A DNA stretch of 64,000 bases from Prodigiosinella confusarubida (GCF_002847015.1 NZ_CP025085.1:1984001-2048000); one strand, 5' to 3'; shown: positions 1 to 9,479, counted from the stretch's first letter. Numbers and translations: made by a program. Notes: generated by a model from the letters alone, not told the origin.

Positions 1-819
1 CGTCTGCGTGTTGGTGCGGCAGTTGGTGCTGGTGCGGGTAATGAAGAGCGTATCGATGCACTGGTCGCAGCGGGTGTTGATGTATTGCTGATCGACTCGT
101 CTCACGGTCACTCTGAAGGCGTGCTACAACGTATTCGTGAAACCCGTAACAAATATCCCGAGCTGCAAATTATCGGCGGCAACGTAGCGACTGGCGCAGG
201 TGCGCTGGCGCTGGTTGAGGCGGGTGTCAGTGCGGTGAAAGTGGGTATCGGTCCTGGTTCTATCTGTACCACTCGTATCGTAACGGGTGTGGGTGTACCG
301 CAGATTACCGCTATTTCAGATGCCGTGGAGGCACTGGAAGGTACGGGCGTTCCGGTTATCGCTGATGGCGGCATTCGTTTCTCCGGCGATATTGCCAAAG
401 CCATCGCCGCGGGCGCAGCCTGTGTCATGGTGGGTTCCATGCTGGCGGGTACGGAAGAGTCTCCTGGAGAAATTGAGCTCTATCAAGGGCGTTCTTTCAA
501 ATCTTATCGCGGTATGGGGTCGCTGGGTGCGATGTCCAAAGGGTCTTCCGATCGCTATTTCCAGTCTGACAATGCCGCAGACAAATTGGTGCCGGAAGGT
601 ATCGAAGGTCGTGTCGCGTACAAAGGGCGTTTGAAAGAGATCGTTCATCAACAGATGGGCGGCCTGCGTTCCTGTATGGGATTGACCGGATGCGGAACCA
701 TTGATGAGCTGCGAACTAAAGCGGAATTTGTCCGTATTAGCGGTGCGGGTATTCAGGAAAGCCATGTCCACGATGTAACCATCACCAAGGAATCGCCGAA
801 TTACCGTATGGGTTCATAA
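1..819 (+). CDS. guaB: IMP dehydrogenase, C-terminal part (5' end outside window)
   Basis: Oxidises IMP to XMP with NAD, the committed step to guanine nucleotides, in the cytosol. The open frame runs in from the first base of the window, so only about the last 272 residues are present; a typical GuaB has about 488. Visible landmarks are the catalytic cysteine loop GSICTTR, the phosphate-binding ADGGIR and GSMLAGT segments, the flap region around [10 protein letters not shown], and the typical enterobacterial C-terminus ending NYRMGS. It lies 91 bp ahead of guaA in the same direction, the classic guaBA operon. No disruption is seen. The identification is secure. Confidence 0.98.
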   Translation, partial: RLRVGAAVGAGAGNEERIDALVAAGVDVLLIDSSHGHSEGVLQRIRETRNKYPELQIIGGNVATGAGALALVEAGVSAVKVGIGPGSICTTRIVTGVGVPQITAISDAVEALEGTGVPVIADGGIRFSGDIAKAIAAGAACVMVGSMLAGTEESPGEIELYQGRSFKSYRGMGSLGAMSKGSSDRYFQSDNAADKLVPEGIEGRVAYKGRLKEIVHQQMGGLRSCMGLTGCGTIDELRTKAEFVRISGAGIQESHVHDVTITKESPNYRMGS

Positions 820-847
820 GGTGGTTTGCAGGCGGATTTAACCCGTT

Positions 848-872
848 AAACCCGGTAATCTTCACCGGGTTT
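848..872 (+). terminator. guaB-guaA intergenic hairpin
   Basis: A perfect 9-bp inverted repeat (AAACCCGGT, 7-nt loop, ACCGGGTTT) lies between guaB and guaA. A T-rich stretch follows after a short gap, so it may attenuate transcription inside the operon or stabilise the guaB message 3' end. Confidence 0.5.
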
Positions 873-910
873 AATCACTTTTAGCTTTTTGTATTTGGAA
901 TATATTTCCC

Positions 911-2488
911 ATGACAGAAAACATTCATCAACACCGCATTCTTATTCTGGATTTCGGTTCTCAATATACGCAGCTGGTTGCACGGCGGGTTCGTGAACTG
1001 GGCGTTTACTGTGAGCTTTGGGCATGGGATGTCACTGAAGCGCAAATCCGCGAATTCAATCCAAATGGGATTATTCTTTCCGGTGGACCGGAAAGTACCA
1101 CTGAGTTCAATAGCCCACGTGCCCCGGAATATGTCTTCCAGGCGGGCGTGCCTGTTCTGGGTGTGTGTTATGGCATGCAGACCATGGCGATGCAACTGGG
1201 TGGGACGGTAGAAGGTTCCAATGAGCGTGAATTTGGTTATGCGCAGGTTGAAGTCAAGGCGGACTGCACGCTGGTTCGGGATATTCAGGATTCTATCAGC
1301 GGTTTTGGTGTTCCAGTGTTGGATGTGTGGATGAGTCATGGCGATAAAGTGACGGCGATTCCTCAGGATTTCGTGACCATTGCCAGCACGGATACTTGCC
1401 CGTTTGCCATTATGGCGAATGAAGAGAAACGTTTTTACGGCGTTCAGTTCCATCCAGAAGTGACACACACCCGTCAAGGACAGCGCATATTAGAACGCTT
1501 TGTGCGTGATATCTGTCAGTGTGAAGCGTTGTGGACACCCGCCAAAATTATTGATGATGCTGTGGCCCGCCTTCGTGAGCAGGTAGGGAATGATAAAGTG
1601 ATTCTCGGCCTGTCTGGTGGTGTGGATTCTTCCGTGACCGCCATGCTACTACATCGTGCCATTGGCGAGCGTCTCACCTGCGTGTTCGTGGATAACGGAT
1701 TGCTGCGTCTGAATGAAGCTGAGCAGGTGCTGGACATGTTTGGCGATCACTTTGGTTTGAACATCGTGCATGTTCCGGCAGAAGAGCGCTTCCTGAGTGC
1801 GTTGGCGGGCGTGGATGAGCCGGAAGCGAAACGTAAAATTATCGGTCGTGTGTTTGTTGAAGTATTTGACGAAGAAGCCAGCAAGCAGTCTGATGTGAAA
1901 TGGCTGGCGCAGGGCACTATTTACCCGGATGTTATTGAATCTGCTGCTTCTGCAACGGGCAAGGCGCATGTCATTAAATCTCACCATAATGTCGGCGGTT
2001 TGCCGAAAGAGATGAAGTTGGGTCTGGTTGAGCCGTTGAAAGAGCTGTTCAAGGATGAAGTCCGCAAGATTGGTCTGGAACTGGGTCTGCCGTATGACAT
2101 GTTGTACCGCCATCCGTTCCCGGGGCCAGGTCTGGGCGTTCGTGTACTGGGCGAAGTGAAGAAAGCGTATTGCGACCTGTTGCGTCGTGCGGATGCGATC
2201 TTCATCGAAGAGCTGCATAAAGCCGACTTGTACAACAAAGTCAGCCAGGCATTCACTGTTTTCCTGCCAGTGCGTTCGGTGGGCGTGATGGGCGATGGGC
2301 GTAAATACGATTGGGTGGTTTCACTGCGTGCAGTAGAAACCATCGATTTCATGACCGCACGCTGGGCGCACCTACCGTATGATTTCCTCGGTCGTTGCTC
2401 CAACCGCATCATCAATGAAGTCGACGGCATCTCCCGCGTGGTTTATGACATCTCCGGAAAACCACCCGCGACGATTGAGTGGGAATAA
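911..2488 (+). CDS. guaA: GMP synthase (glutamine-hydrolysing)
   Basis: Converts XMP to GMP using ATP and glutamine. The 525-residue length is normal. The N-terminal class I glutamine amidotransferase domain shows the nucleophile motif GVCYGMQ and the partner HPEVTH. The ATP-pyrophosphatase domain has the P-loop SGGVDSS, followed by the dimerisation domain ending KPPATIEWE. The start follows a purine-poor leader, but the N-terminus [16 protein letters not shown] matches the family. The 3' end is a known integration site for genomic islands, and here an integrase gene follows 307 bp downstream. A diverged copy of this gene's 3' end recurs near 13.3 kb, so the last codons may themselves have been exchanged by integration. 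Confidence 0.98.
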   Translation: MTENIHQHRILILDFGSQYTQLVARRVRELGVYCELWAWDVTEAQIREFNPNGIILSGGPESTTEFNSPRAPEYVFQAGVPVLGVCYGMQTMAMQLGGTVEGSNEREFGYAQVEVKADCTLVRDIQDSISGFGVPVLDVWMSHGDKVTAIPQDFVTIASTDTCPFAIMANEEKRFYGVQFHPEVTHTRQGQRILERFVRDICQCEALWTPAKIIDDAVARLREQVGNDKVILGLSGGVDSSVTAMLLHRAIGERLTCVFVDNGLLRLNEAEQVLDMFGDHFGLNIVHVPAEERFLSALAGVDEPEAKRKIIGRVFVEVFDEEASKQSDVKWLAQGTIYPDVIESAASATGKAHVIKSHHNVGGLPKEMKLGLVEPLKELFKDEVRKIGLELGLPYDMLYRHPFPGPGLGVRVLGEVKKAYCDLLRRADAIFIEELHKADLYNKVSQAFTVFLPVRSVGVMGDGRKYDWVVSLRAVETIDFMTARWAHLPYDFLGRCSNRIINEVDGISRVVYDISGKPPATIEWE

Positions 2489-2535
2489 TGCTCCTTTAAG
2501 AAAGGTCTGGCATTAACAGGCACCAAATCATACTT

Positions 2536-2564
2536 AAGTCCGCGTAATTGCGGACTTTTTTTGT
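2536..2564 (+). terminator. guaA rho-independent terminator
   Basis: An 8-bp stem (AAGTCCGC, 6-nt loop, GCGGACTT) runs directly into a T tract. It lies 48 bp after the guaA stop and ends the guaBA operon. Confidence 0.9.
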
Positions 2565-2569
2565 TTTTA

Positions 2570-2657
2570 GCTTAGTCATTTTTGGCAATGTCTGGCAACG
2601 CCAAGCACGGTTTGACCGTGGTATTTTGATGGGTATGATTCATCAGTAATACCATGG
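2570..2657. repeat. Direct repeat copy 1: DNA downstream of guaA
   Basis: The segment following the guaA terminator recurs almost unchanged at about 14655-14745. From position 2599 the two copies run together for nearly 60 bp with only two differences seen by eye (A/G at the 2645 and 2651 area). Both copies also follow a rho-independent hairpin. It looks like the left arm of an integrative element that uses guaA. Confidence 0.85.
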
Positions 2658-2771
2658 ATTACGCCCGATACCATGCTGAGTGTTTTTGATGGGGCATGGT
2701 ATTAAATTTTTATATCTATCTGTTTTATAATGATTAATCCATAATTATTTAGAGGTTTTTCAGCATGGTAT
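2649..2771. promoter_or_regulatory. Cluster of ATACCATGC sites upstream of the integrase
   Basis: Four copies of a 9-mer lie between guaA and the integrase: ATACCATGG near 2650, ATACCATGC at 2668-2676, and the reverse complement GCATGGTAT at 2694-2702 and 2763-2771. The middle two form an inverted pair. Such clusters beside an integrase are usually arm-type integrase sites, excisionase sites or a repressor operator. Which of these applies cannot be told from sequence. Confidence 0.55.
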
Positions 2772-2795
2772 CAAACAAGAATAATAGGTCGAAAC

Positions 2796-3983
2796 ATGCT
2801 GACTGATACCAAGCTACGCAATCTCAAGCCTAAAGATAAACTTTACAAAGTTAATGACCGTGATGGTCTTTATGTTGCTGTCACCAAAGCGGGGTCTATC
2901 TCCTTTCGCTACAACTACTCAATCAATGGCAGACAAGAAACCATCACCTTTGGCCGCTACGGAGTCGGAGGCATCACGTTAGCAGAAGCGCGTGAGCGTC
3001 TCAATGAAGCGAAGAGAATGGTTATTGATGGAAAGTCACCGGCCAAAGAGAAAGCCCGTGCGAAGGCGAGAACGAAAGATGCTGAAACCTTTGGTGCCTG
3101 GGCTATAAAATGGCTGCGTGGCTATCAGATGGCCGATTCTACCCGGGATATGCGTCGTTCAGTCTATGCCCGAGAACTTAAAGATAAATTTGGTAACTGG
3201 AAGCTTACAGAAATTACCCATGAGGATCTGCGTTCACTGACTGACTCGATAGTAGAGCGTGGAGCGCCCGCAACGGCTGTACACACGCGTGATATTGTAC
3301 TCCAGGTGTATCGGTGGGCTATTGAGAGAGGGCAGAAAGTTGAGAACCCGGCAGACCTAGTGAGGCCTGCAAGTATCGCTCGATTTGAACCAAGAGACCG
3401 AACCTTAACACCGGCTGAGATTGGTTTGATGTACCGCTATATGGAAAAGGTAGGAACCACGCCTTCGATTCGTGCTGCGGTAAAGTTACTGTTGCTGACC
3501 ATGGTACGTAAAAGCGAATTAACCAATGCGACCTGGAGCGAAATTAACTTTAGCGAAGCGTTGTGGACGATTTCTAAAGAGAGGATGAAACGGCGTAATC
3601 CTCACCTGGTATTTTTGTCACGCCAGGCGATGGACATTTTGATCGCCTTGAAGACATTTGCCGGTGGGTCTGATTACATTCTTCCTTCTCGTTATGACTC
3701 CGATGCCCCAATGAGCAGTGCGACGATGAACCGAGTCATGGATTTGACATACAAAGCCGCGCAAAAGGAAGGTCAGTCACTAAGTAAGTTTGGGCCGCAT
3801 GACCTACGTAGAACAGCGAGTACATTGCTGCATGAAGCAGGGTATAACACTGACTGGATAGAAAAATGCCTGGCGCACGAACAGAAAGGGGTGAGGGCAG
3901 TTTACAACAAAGCCGAGTACCGAGAACAGCGCACGGCTATGTTGCAGGATTGGGCTGACATGATTGATGAGTGGGCCACTTAG
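2796..3983 (+). CDS. int: P4-type tyrosine recombinase (integrase)
   Basis: Site-specific recombinase that inserts and excises an island. The 395 residues have the P4-integrase layout: an N-terminal DUF4102-like arm-binding domain (about 1-90), a core-binding SAM-like domain (about 95-190) and the catalytic domain. The catalytic set is visible: Arg238 in MVRKSEL, His335 and Arg338 in HDLRR, His361 in LAHE and nucleophile Tyr370 in VYNKAEY. It is the first gene after guaA, which fits the guaA 3' end being its attachment site. The frame is intact, so the enzyme may be active. Confidence 0.95.
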   Translation: MLTDTKLRNLKPKDKLYKVNDRDGLYVAVTKAGSISFRYNYSINGRQETITFGRYGVGGITLAEARERLNEAKRMVIDGKSPAKEKARAKARTKDAETFGAWAIKWLRGYQMADSTRDMRRSVYARELKDKFGNWKLTEITHEDLRSLTDSIVERGAPATAVHTRDIVLQVYRWAIERGQKVENPADLVRPASIARFEPRDRTLTPAEIGLMYRYMEKVGTTPSIRAAVKLLLLTMVRKSELTNATWSEINFSEALWTISKERMKRRNPHLVFLSRQAMDILIALKTFAGGSDYILPSRYDSDAPMSSATMNRVMDLTYKAAQKEGQSLSKFGPHDLRRTASTLLHEAGYNTDWIEKCLAHEQKGVRAVYNKAEYREQRTAMLQDWADMIDEWAT

Positions 3984-4234
3984 TATCTTGCTATCAATTA
4001 TACGAGTAAGTCTTAACTTGATCTGTCAGATGTGATGAGAAATTAATCATATCTGACAGCCATACAAGTACTATTTTTGACTCGTCTCATTTTAAGCTTA
4101 TTGAGATAACAGATATTCAACGTAACTCATTTTTGGACAAATGTATTTTAGCTTTAGGAAATGTTTTGTTCTTATCGCATAAATAATACTAATCCCATAT
4201 ACACCATCAACACTTAGCTTTCTTCAATCTGTCA
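3984..4234. other. AT-rich intergenic stretch after the integrase
   Basis: About 250 bp with no credible ORF. A short imperfect inverted repeat (ATCTGTCAGATGTGAT and its partner AATCATATCTGACAG, about 4020-4062) may act as a weak transcription stop for the integrase. Nothing else is recognised. Confidence 0.4.
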
Positions 4235-4293
4235 CCTTTTGCAATTAAATTGGCGCCTTTTGCAAATCAATCATGTCTTTTCCGCACTATGAT
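4235..4293 (+). promoter_or_regulatory. Operator-promoter A: tandem sites overlapping the -35 of the SDR gene
   Basis: Two identical direct repeats, CCTTTTGCAA at 4235-4244 and 4256-4265, have starts exactly 21 bp apart (two helical turns). A -10 hexamer TATGAT lies at 4288-4293. The -35 position (4265-4270) reads AATCAA, far from consensus, so the second repeat abuts the -35. This is a class II activator layout typical of AraC-family proteins, and an AraC-family gene is second in this operon. The same architecture recurs at 6883-6941. Confidence 0.75.
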
Positions 4294-4327
4294 GATTTGG
4301 TCAACACAAATCACTGAGGAAAAAATT

Positions 4328-5092
4328 ATGATGAATAAAACAGCATTAATTACTGGCGGAGCAACAGGTATTGGCAAGGCAACAGCAAAGAAGTTGATTA
4401 GCCAGGGCATTAACGTAATCATTTCTGGCCGTAATATCGACAAAGGTGCCGAGGCGGTTAAGGAAATTCAAAAGGTAGCAACACAGGGAGCTATCGTCGA
4501 GTTCATTCAAAATGATGTCACAGATGAACAAGCAGTTCAGTCGATGATTAACCAAATCGTTGAGAAATTTAGTCAATTAGATATGGCAATCAATAACTCG
4601 GGCATTTCAAACGAAACCGCTTCGTTGAACTTTTCCGATAGCGCTAACTTTCAGGCTATGCTCGACACCAATGTTTCAGGTTTGTACTACTGCATGAAAC
4701 ACGAGATTGTCCAAATGTTAAAACAAGGAAATGGCTCAATTGTCAACCTTGCCTCTATTGCAGGTTTAAACGGTATGCCATGGGCTGGCACTTACGCAGC
4801 CACAAAACATGCTGTGGTGGGACTCACTAAATCTGCGGCGCTTGATCATGCAGCTCAGGGGATCCGTATTAATGGCGTGGCACCAGGCGCAACCAAAACC
4901 GACATTATTGCCAAACAACTTGACGGCAGCGATGAAAACTATAATGAAGAAGTCATCAGCGCCATGCATCCGATGAACCGTTTAGGTAAACCAGAAGAGA
5001 TTGCCAACGGTATCGCATGGCTGCTGTCCGACGAAGCTAGTTTTGTGACTGGTCACATTCTCAATATAGACGGTGGATTTCAGGCAAAATGA
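4328..5092 (+). CDS. SDR family oxidoreductase
   Basis: Classical short-chain dehydrogenase/reductase of 254 residues, a cytosolic NAD(P)H-dependent alcohol/carbonyl oxidoreductase of unknown substrate. Visible features are the cofactor loop TGGATGIG near residue 10, NNSG at about 89-92, and the catalytic set Ser143, Tyr156 and Lys160 (YAATK). The start chosen is the ATG at 4328, preceded by GAGGA at good spacing; the frame is open further upstream, but that part overlaps the operator. The stop overlaps the next start by 4 bp (ATGA), so the AraC gene is translationally coupled. Confidence 0.9.
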   Translation: MMNKTALITGGATGIGKATAKKLISQGINVIISGRNIDKGAEAVKEIQKVATQGAIVEFIQNDVTDEQAVQSMINQIVEKFSQLDMAINNSGISNETASLNFSDSANFQAMLDTNVSGLYYCMKHEIVQMLKQGNGSIVNLASIAGLNGMPWAGTYAATKHAVVGLTKSAALDHAAQGIRINGVAPGATKTDIIAKQLDGSDENYNEEVISAMHPMNRLGKPEEIANGIAWLLSDEASFVTGHILNIDGGFQAK

Positions 5093-6090
5093 TGACTCCT
5101 GATCGAATCAAATTACCCAGCGCTTTTTGGCTGGGTGTTGACCGGCTTAACATTAGCCGGTCTCTCTTAATCAAACAGGCAGAGTTGCCACTTTCAGTGG
5201 GACTGGAGCAAGCGAAAGTCACCACGGCACAATTTTTTGCGCTGTGGTCTGCCTTAGAGCAGTTGAAAGGCCCAGATGTGGGTATTGAGCTTGCCAGCAC
5301 TCTGGATAGTAAGGTTTTGCCGCCTTCTTTTCTCGTAGCCTATCACGCTAAAAACTTTCTTGATGCTGTACAACGGGTCGTTAGATATAAATCTTTATGT
5401 GCTCCAGAGCAGCTCAGACTTGAAACTGGTGATAAATACACGAAAATTGTACCTCACTGGCCGTTTGCTGGTAACCATACCCCATCGGCCCTGACGGACG
5501 CGACGTTTGTTTCTATTATCGCTCTTGGACGCAACGGTACCGAAAATCCCATCCAGAACATCAAACTAGAACTGAGCAGAGCAAAATCCCAGGCTGTTGC
5601 CGATTATTTCCAGTGCCCTATCAAGTGGAATGCCAAACAGGATAGCTTGTATATCAGTAATCGCATGCTGAATTTGCCCTTTACCCAATTCAATACCGAA
5701 CTGACCGCCATGCTAGATAGAGCTTTGGATGATGAATTGGATCAACAGCAAGCCAGTGCATCAATGTCAGATAAAGTACGTTGGTTGCTGCGAAAAAGCC
5801 TCACTGCCGGACGTCCTGAACTAAAGAGCATCGCGAGAGAATTGGCGATCAGCGAACGTACATTGCAACGACAACTCAGTAGTGAAGGGGGCAACTTCCA
5901 GACGATATTGTCCGATACCCGTCATGAGCTGGCGCTTGAATATCTGAGAGAAACCGAATATGACCTAAGCGAAATTGCCTATATGCTCGGCTATGAAGAT
6001 CAAGCCTCTTTCTTTCGCGCATTTCAGGCATGGGAAAGTATCACCCCCTCGAAATGGCGGGAGGAACATCGATTGGGAAACAAAATTTAG
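5089..6090 (+). CDS. AraC family transcriptional regulator
   Basis: 333 residues with an N-terminal arabinose-binding-like effector domain (OruR/ArgR-type AraC proteins) and a C-terminal double helix-turn-helix. The latter is seen as LKSIARELAISERTLQRQLSSEGGNFQ and DLSEIAYMLGYEDQASFFRAFQAWESITPSKWR. It overlaps the SDR stop by 4 bp. It is the natural candidate to bind the 21-bp-spaced tandem repeats in front of the SDR gene and the downstream aldehyde dehydrogenase gene, making a small autoregulated catabolic or detoxification regulon. The effector is unknown. Confidence 0.9.
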   Translation: MMTPDRIKLPSAFWLGVDRLNISRSLLIKQAELPLSVGLEQAKVTTAQFFALWSALEQLKGPDVGIELASTLDSKVLPPSFLVAYHAKNFLDAVQRVVRYKSLCAPEQLRLETGDKYTKIVPHWPFAGNHTPSALTDATFVSIIALGRNGTENPIQNIKLELSRAKSQAVADYFQCPIKWNAKQDSLYISNRMLNLPFTQFNTELTAMLDRALDDELDQQQASASMSDKVRWLLRKSLTAGRPELKSIARELAISERTLQRQLSSEGGNFQTILSDTRHELALEYLRETEYDLSEIAYMLGYEDQASFFRAFQAWESITPSKWREEHRLGNKI

Positions 6091-6120
6091 AAATCATCAT
6101 TATTGTTAGTGAGAGGTAGC

Positions 6121-6789
6121 ATGAACATACTGATTTTTGGTGCCAACGGCATGGTAGGTCAAGGGGCTTTACGCGAAGCTTTATCCGAGGCGGATGTAGA
6201 GCAGATTTTTGTTATCGGAAGAAGACCACTCACGAGTACTGACAAGCGACTGACTCAAATAATATGTGAAGACTTCACCCTATTACCGCAATTGATTGAA
6301 CAATTGCCGAGAATAGATGCCTGCTTTTTCTGTCTTGGTCAGTCTTCATCAGGAATGAATGAACAACAATATCATGCGGTTACTTACGATCTTACGTTGT
6401 CCGCCGCTTATACACTGGTGCAGAACAATACAAACATGACTTTTATTTATGTCTCTGGTGCCGGTACCGATAGTAGTGAACAAGGAAAAACCATGTGGGC
6501 ACGAGTGAAAGGTTCAACAGAAAATGCGCTGCTCAGTTGTGGGTTTTCTGCCGTATACCTATTCCGGCCAGCAGTAATACAACCTTTAGACAATATTCGT
6601 TCGAAAACGGCTAGCTATCGTATTTTTTACCAAATAATGAAGCCGCTATTCCCATTATTAAAGCGACTGCTCCCAGCGTATATTCTAACAACACGAGATA
6701 TAGGTCAGGCCATGCTTAACGCCGCGAGATATGGGTACTACACGCCCATCCTGGAAGTCAAAGACATCGCAATGCTGGCAAAACAATAA
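6121..6789 (+). CDS. NAD(P)-binding oxidoreductase, atypical SDR type
   Basis: 222 residues beginning with a Rossmann motif, NILIFGANGMVGQGALREAL, followed by IFVIGRRPL and a segment around YVSGAGTDSSEQGKTMWARVKGSTE. This resembles the HTATIP2/YwnB-like NAD(P)H-binding family. The frame extends upstream from a TTG at 6103, but AGAGGT ahead of the ATG at 6121 makes that the likely start. It lies 30 bp after the AraC gene and is probably part of its operon. Substrate unknown. Confidence 0.8.
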   Translation: MNILIFGANGMVGQGALREALSEADVEQIFVIGRRPLTSTDKRLTQIICEDFTLLPQLIEQLPRIDACFFCLGQSSSGMNEQQYHAVTYDLTLSAAYTLVQNNTNMTFIYVSGAGTDSSEQGKTMWARVKGSTENALLSCGFSAVYLFRPAVIQPLDNIRSKTASYRIFYQIMKPLFPLLKRLLPAYILTTRDIGQAMLNAARYGYYTPILEVKDIAMLAKQ

Positions 6790-6800
6790 CGCCTAATTCC

Positions 6801-6826
6801 GGCTCTTTGCGAAAAAGAGCCTTCTT
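6801..6826 (+). terminator. Terminator after the SDR-AraC-oxidoreductase operon
   Basis: GGCTCTTT, a 5-nt loop and AAAGAGCC form a stem followed by a T-rich TTCTTCTT tract 11 bp after the stop codon. Confidence 0.75.
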
Positions 6827-6882
6827 CTTACCACCGTCCTCCATCCCCCAAGTTTGACCATTTTATCAAGAAACAATTGACG

Positions 6883-6941
6883 CCATCCGCAATAACTTTG
6901 GCGTCATCTGCAAGTCAAAATCAAATTGGCCGAGATACAAT
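6883..6941 (+). promoter_or_regulatory. Operator-promoter B: tandem sites upstream of the aldehyde dehydrogenase remnant
   Basis: Imperfect direct repeats CCATCCGCAA (6883-6892) and TCATCTGCAA (6904-6913) are again spaced 21 bp, with a -10 hexamer TACAAT at 6936-6941. Counted from the first base of the first repeat, the -10 starts at +53, exactly as in operator-promoter A. The 36-bp operator blocks match at 26 positions including the central TTGGCG. The two promoters therefore look co-regulated. Confidence 0.75.
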
Positions 6942-7042
6942 CAGTATCAGTTAAGTAAGAGAACGCGCCTTCTCAAAGATGTATAGAGGGCAACCTTAAT
7001 GCTGGCAACCGACGTTAAAACTCACCAATTCAGGAGTGCTTT

Positions 7043-7861
7043 ATGCAAATCATTACTAAACATTATATCAATGGCGACTTCGTGGAATCCCACGGTAATG
7101 ATGTTGCCGATCTTATCAACCCATCGACTCAGGAAATCATTGGTCAAGTTGTACTCGGTAATGAAGAAGATACACAACGAGCGATCACTGCGGCAAAACA
7201 GGCTTTCAAAAGCTACGCAAAATCAACACCTGAACAACGAGCAGAGTACTTACAAAGACTTCATGATGCTATCGTGGACCGCTTAGATGATCACGTTGAG
7301 GCACTAGTGAAAGAGTATGGCTGTCCAATACGGATGGCGCAATATCTTGTTCAAGGTGCGGCGGGCGTAATCTTAAGTGCCAAAGAAGCCTTACAGAATA
7401 TGACCTTTAAGGAAATGGTAGGTGACACAGAAGTGTCACTTCACCCTGTTGGTGTTGCTGGCCACATTACGCCATGGAATGCGAACATAATGTATTTTTG
7501 CAACAAAACAGCTTCTGCATTAGCGGCGGGGTGTCCTGTTGTGACAAAACCAAGTGAAATGAGTGCACTACAAACACAAGTGATTATGGAGTGTGTTCAC
7601 GCAGCAAATTTACCCGCTGGTTTGATTAATATTGTCAACGGTCGTGGTGATGTGGTCGGTGCCGAGATAACCCGCAACCCTGATGTGGCAAAAATCTCTT
7701 TTACAGGCTCTACAGTGGTAGGAAAAACCATTGCTCGCGATGGTGCTGCAACACTTAAACGCGTCACTTTAGAACTGGGTGGTAAATCCCCACACATCAT
7801 CCTGGAAGATGCCAACCTAGAACAGGCAATTCCGTTTATTCTGATGACCAGTTTCATGAAT
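7043..7861 (+). pseudogene. Aldehyde dehydrogenase, truncated
   Basis: NAD(P)-dependent aldehyde dehydrogenase N-terminal part, about 273 residues of a usual 480. It begins MQIITKHYINGDFVES after AGGAG, and contains the Asn-containing ITPWNANIMYFCNK, the FTGSTVVGKT cofactor loop and ELGGKSPHIILEDAN with the general base Glu. The sequence is family-like up to FMN at about 7860. It then reads into unrelated DNA and the IS end, so the catalytic Cys and the rest are gone. Its promoter is intact, so a short inactive protein could be made. Confidence 0.9.
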
Positions 7862-7925
7862 ACCCCCTCTGGCAGGATAGTTGACACCCCAAACTGAAAA
7901 TCTCTATGGGGCAACGGAGCCTGTT

Positions 7926-8408
7926 ATGAAACGTTATTCACCAGAGCGTAAGGCCGCTGTATTGGCTAAATTACTTCCTCCTTACAACATGACCGTCACC
8001 GCACTTGCACAACAGGAAGGGATATCGGAAGCTACCCTTTATCATTGGCGGGTCCAAGCCAAATTGGAGGGAAAACCGGTGCCCGGAGCCAACAAAACCA
8101 CAGACCTTTGGTCGACAGAAGCCCGTTTTGCCGTCATCGTTGAAACCGCCACACTCAGTGAAACCGAACTGAGCGAATACTGCCGTCGCAAAGGGCTTTA
8201 TCCTGAACAAATAGCGCAGTGGAAACAGGATTTTCTCCAGACGCCACAAGTCGATACCCGGCAGTCGCAAAAACAGGCCCAAAAGAAAATCAAAGGGCTG
8301 GAGCGTGAATTGGCGCGCAAAGAAAAGGCCCTGGCGGAGGCGGCAGCCCTGCTGGTCCTGAGAAAAAAGCTGAATCAGTATTACGGCGAGGCGGACGAGG
8401 ACGACTGA
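7926..8408 (+). CDS. IS3-family transposase OrfA
   Basis: 160 residues with a helix-turn-helix near the N-terminus (SPERKAAVLAKL ... TVTALAQQEGISEATLYHWR) and a Lys/Glu-rich coiled-coil tail, as in IS3-family OrfA proteins. It is preceded by GGAGCC at the ATG at 7926; the longer frame from 7881 begins inside the terminal inverted repeat. OrfB follows in another frame after a short gap, so the active OrfAB would arise by programmed frameshifting near the end of this gene. Confidence 0.9.
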   Translation: MKRYSPERKAAVLAKLLPPYNMTVTALAQQEGISEATLYHWRVQAKLEGKPVPGANKTTDLWSTEARFAVIVETATLSETELSEYCRRKGLYPEQIAQWKQDFLQTPQVDTRQSQKQAQKKIKGLERELARKEKALAEAAALLVLRKKLNQYYGEADEDD

Positions 8409-8425
8409 CCCCCGCTCACGAACGC

Positions 8426-9451
8426 GTGCAACTGATCCGATGGATACGTGAAGCCATGAGCGCCGGCGCACGTCTGCTCCCCGCTTGTCGGGAAGCAGGG
8501 TTAAGCCTGAGCACCTGGCGGCGCTGGAATAACCAGGCTGAAGACCGTCGCCCCACGGCAGAGCGTCCGGTACCGGCCAATAAACTGACCGCCGAAGAAG
8601 AGCATCAGATAGTCACGGTATGTAATGAGCCGGAATATGCCAGCCTGCCGCCGGCGCAGATCGTGCCACGGCTGGCGGACAAGGGCCTCTATCTGGCCAG
8701 TGAATCGACGTTTTACCGGGTACTGCGGCGGCAGGGTCAAGTACATCACCGTGGCCGTAGCCGCGCACCGCTGAAGGTGAATAAACCGACCAGCTATCAG
8801 GCTGTCGGGCCATGCCAAGTGTGGACGTGGGACGTCACCTGGCTGGCCTCCAGGGTTCGCGGCCGCTATTTTTATCTGTATCTGATAGAAGATATTTTTA
8901 GCCGTAAAATCGTCGGTTACGAGGTTCACGAAGAGGAAAGCGGCGAGCGAGCGGCCGCGCTGCTGCACCGCACCGTGTTACGTGAACGGTGTTACCGCCA
9001 TCCGTTAGTGTTACATGCCGACAATGGTGCGCCGATGAAATCCCAGACGCTGAAAGTGAAACTGGAAGAACTGAGCATCACGGGTTCGCACAGCCGACCA
9101 CGAGTCAGCAACGATAATCCGTATGTGGAGTCGCTGTTCAGAACGCTAAAATATGTTCCGTCGTGGCCGTCATCAGGCTTCCTGGATCTGGCGGAAGCCC
9201 GGCGTTGGGTGGAGGGCTTTAGCCAGTGGTATAACAAGGAGCATCGGCATAGCGCGATCGGTTATGTCACACCAGAACAACGGCATCAGGGAGAAGATAT
9301 AAGCCTGCTGGCAAAACGAAAAGCCTTGTATGACATGGCTAAAAAAGCCCGACCGGAACGGTGGTCAGCCTCATGCCGTCAGTGGCAGCGGGTAGATGTA
9401 GTAATGTTGAATCCAGACAAGCCAGAAACCGGGCTAAAATCTGCAGCGTAA
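8426..9451 (+). CDS. IS3-family transposase OrfB (DDE integrase domain)
   Basis: 341 residues in the frame following OrfA; the frame begins with a GTG. The rve-type integrase core is visible: WTWDVTWL (first Asp), LHADNGAPM (second Asp) and NDNPYVESLFRTLKY (Glu), followed by YNKEHRHSAIGYVTPEQRH, characteristic of IS3-family enzymes. The frame is intact, so the element may still be mobile. Confidence 0.92.
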   Translation: MQLIRWIREAMSAGARLLPACREAGLSLSTWRRWNNQAEDRRPTAERPVPANKLTAEEEHQIVTVCNEPEYASLPPAQIVPRLADKGLYLASESTFYRVLRRQGQVHHRGRSRAPLKVNKPTSYQAVGPCQVWTWDVTWLASRVRGRYFYLYLIEDIFSRKIVGYEVHEEESGERAAALLHRTVLRERCYRHPLVLHADNGAPMKSQTLKVKLEELSITGSHSRPRVSNDNPYVESLFRTLKYVPSWPSSGFLDLAEARRWVEGFSQWYNKEHRHSAIGYVTPEQRHQGEDISLLAKRKALYDMAKKARPERWSASCRQWQRVDVVMLNPDKPETGLKSAA

Positions 9452-9479
9452 AAACGAATAAGGGTGTCAACTTCGTTGA

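Larger units (their letters stand above)
7879..9472 (+). mobile_element. IS3-family insertion sequence, apparently complete
   Basis: A 1.59-kb element bounded by inverted 11-mers AGTTGACACCC (7879-7889) and GGGTGTCAACT (9462-9472). It carries two consecutive transposase frames typical of the IS3 family. No target duplication is seen: the left side adjoins the dehydrogenase fragment and the right side a LysR C-terminal fragment. The element therefore probably took part in an adjacent deletion, or homologous recombination between copies joined unrelated flanks. Confidence 0.85.
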
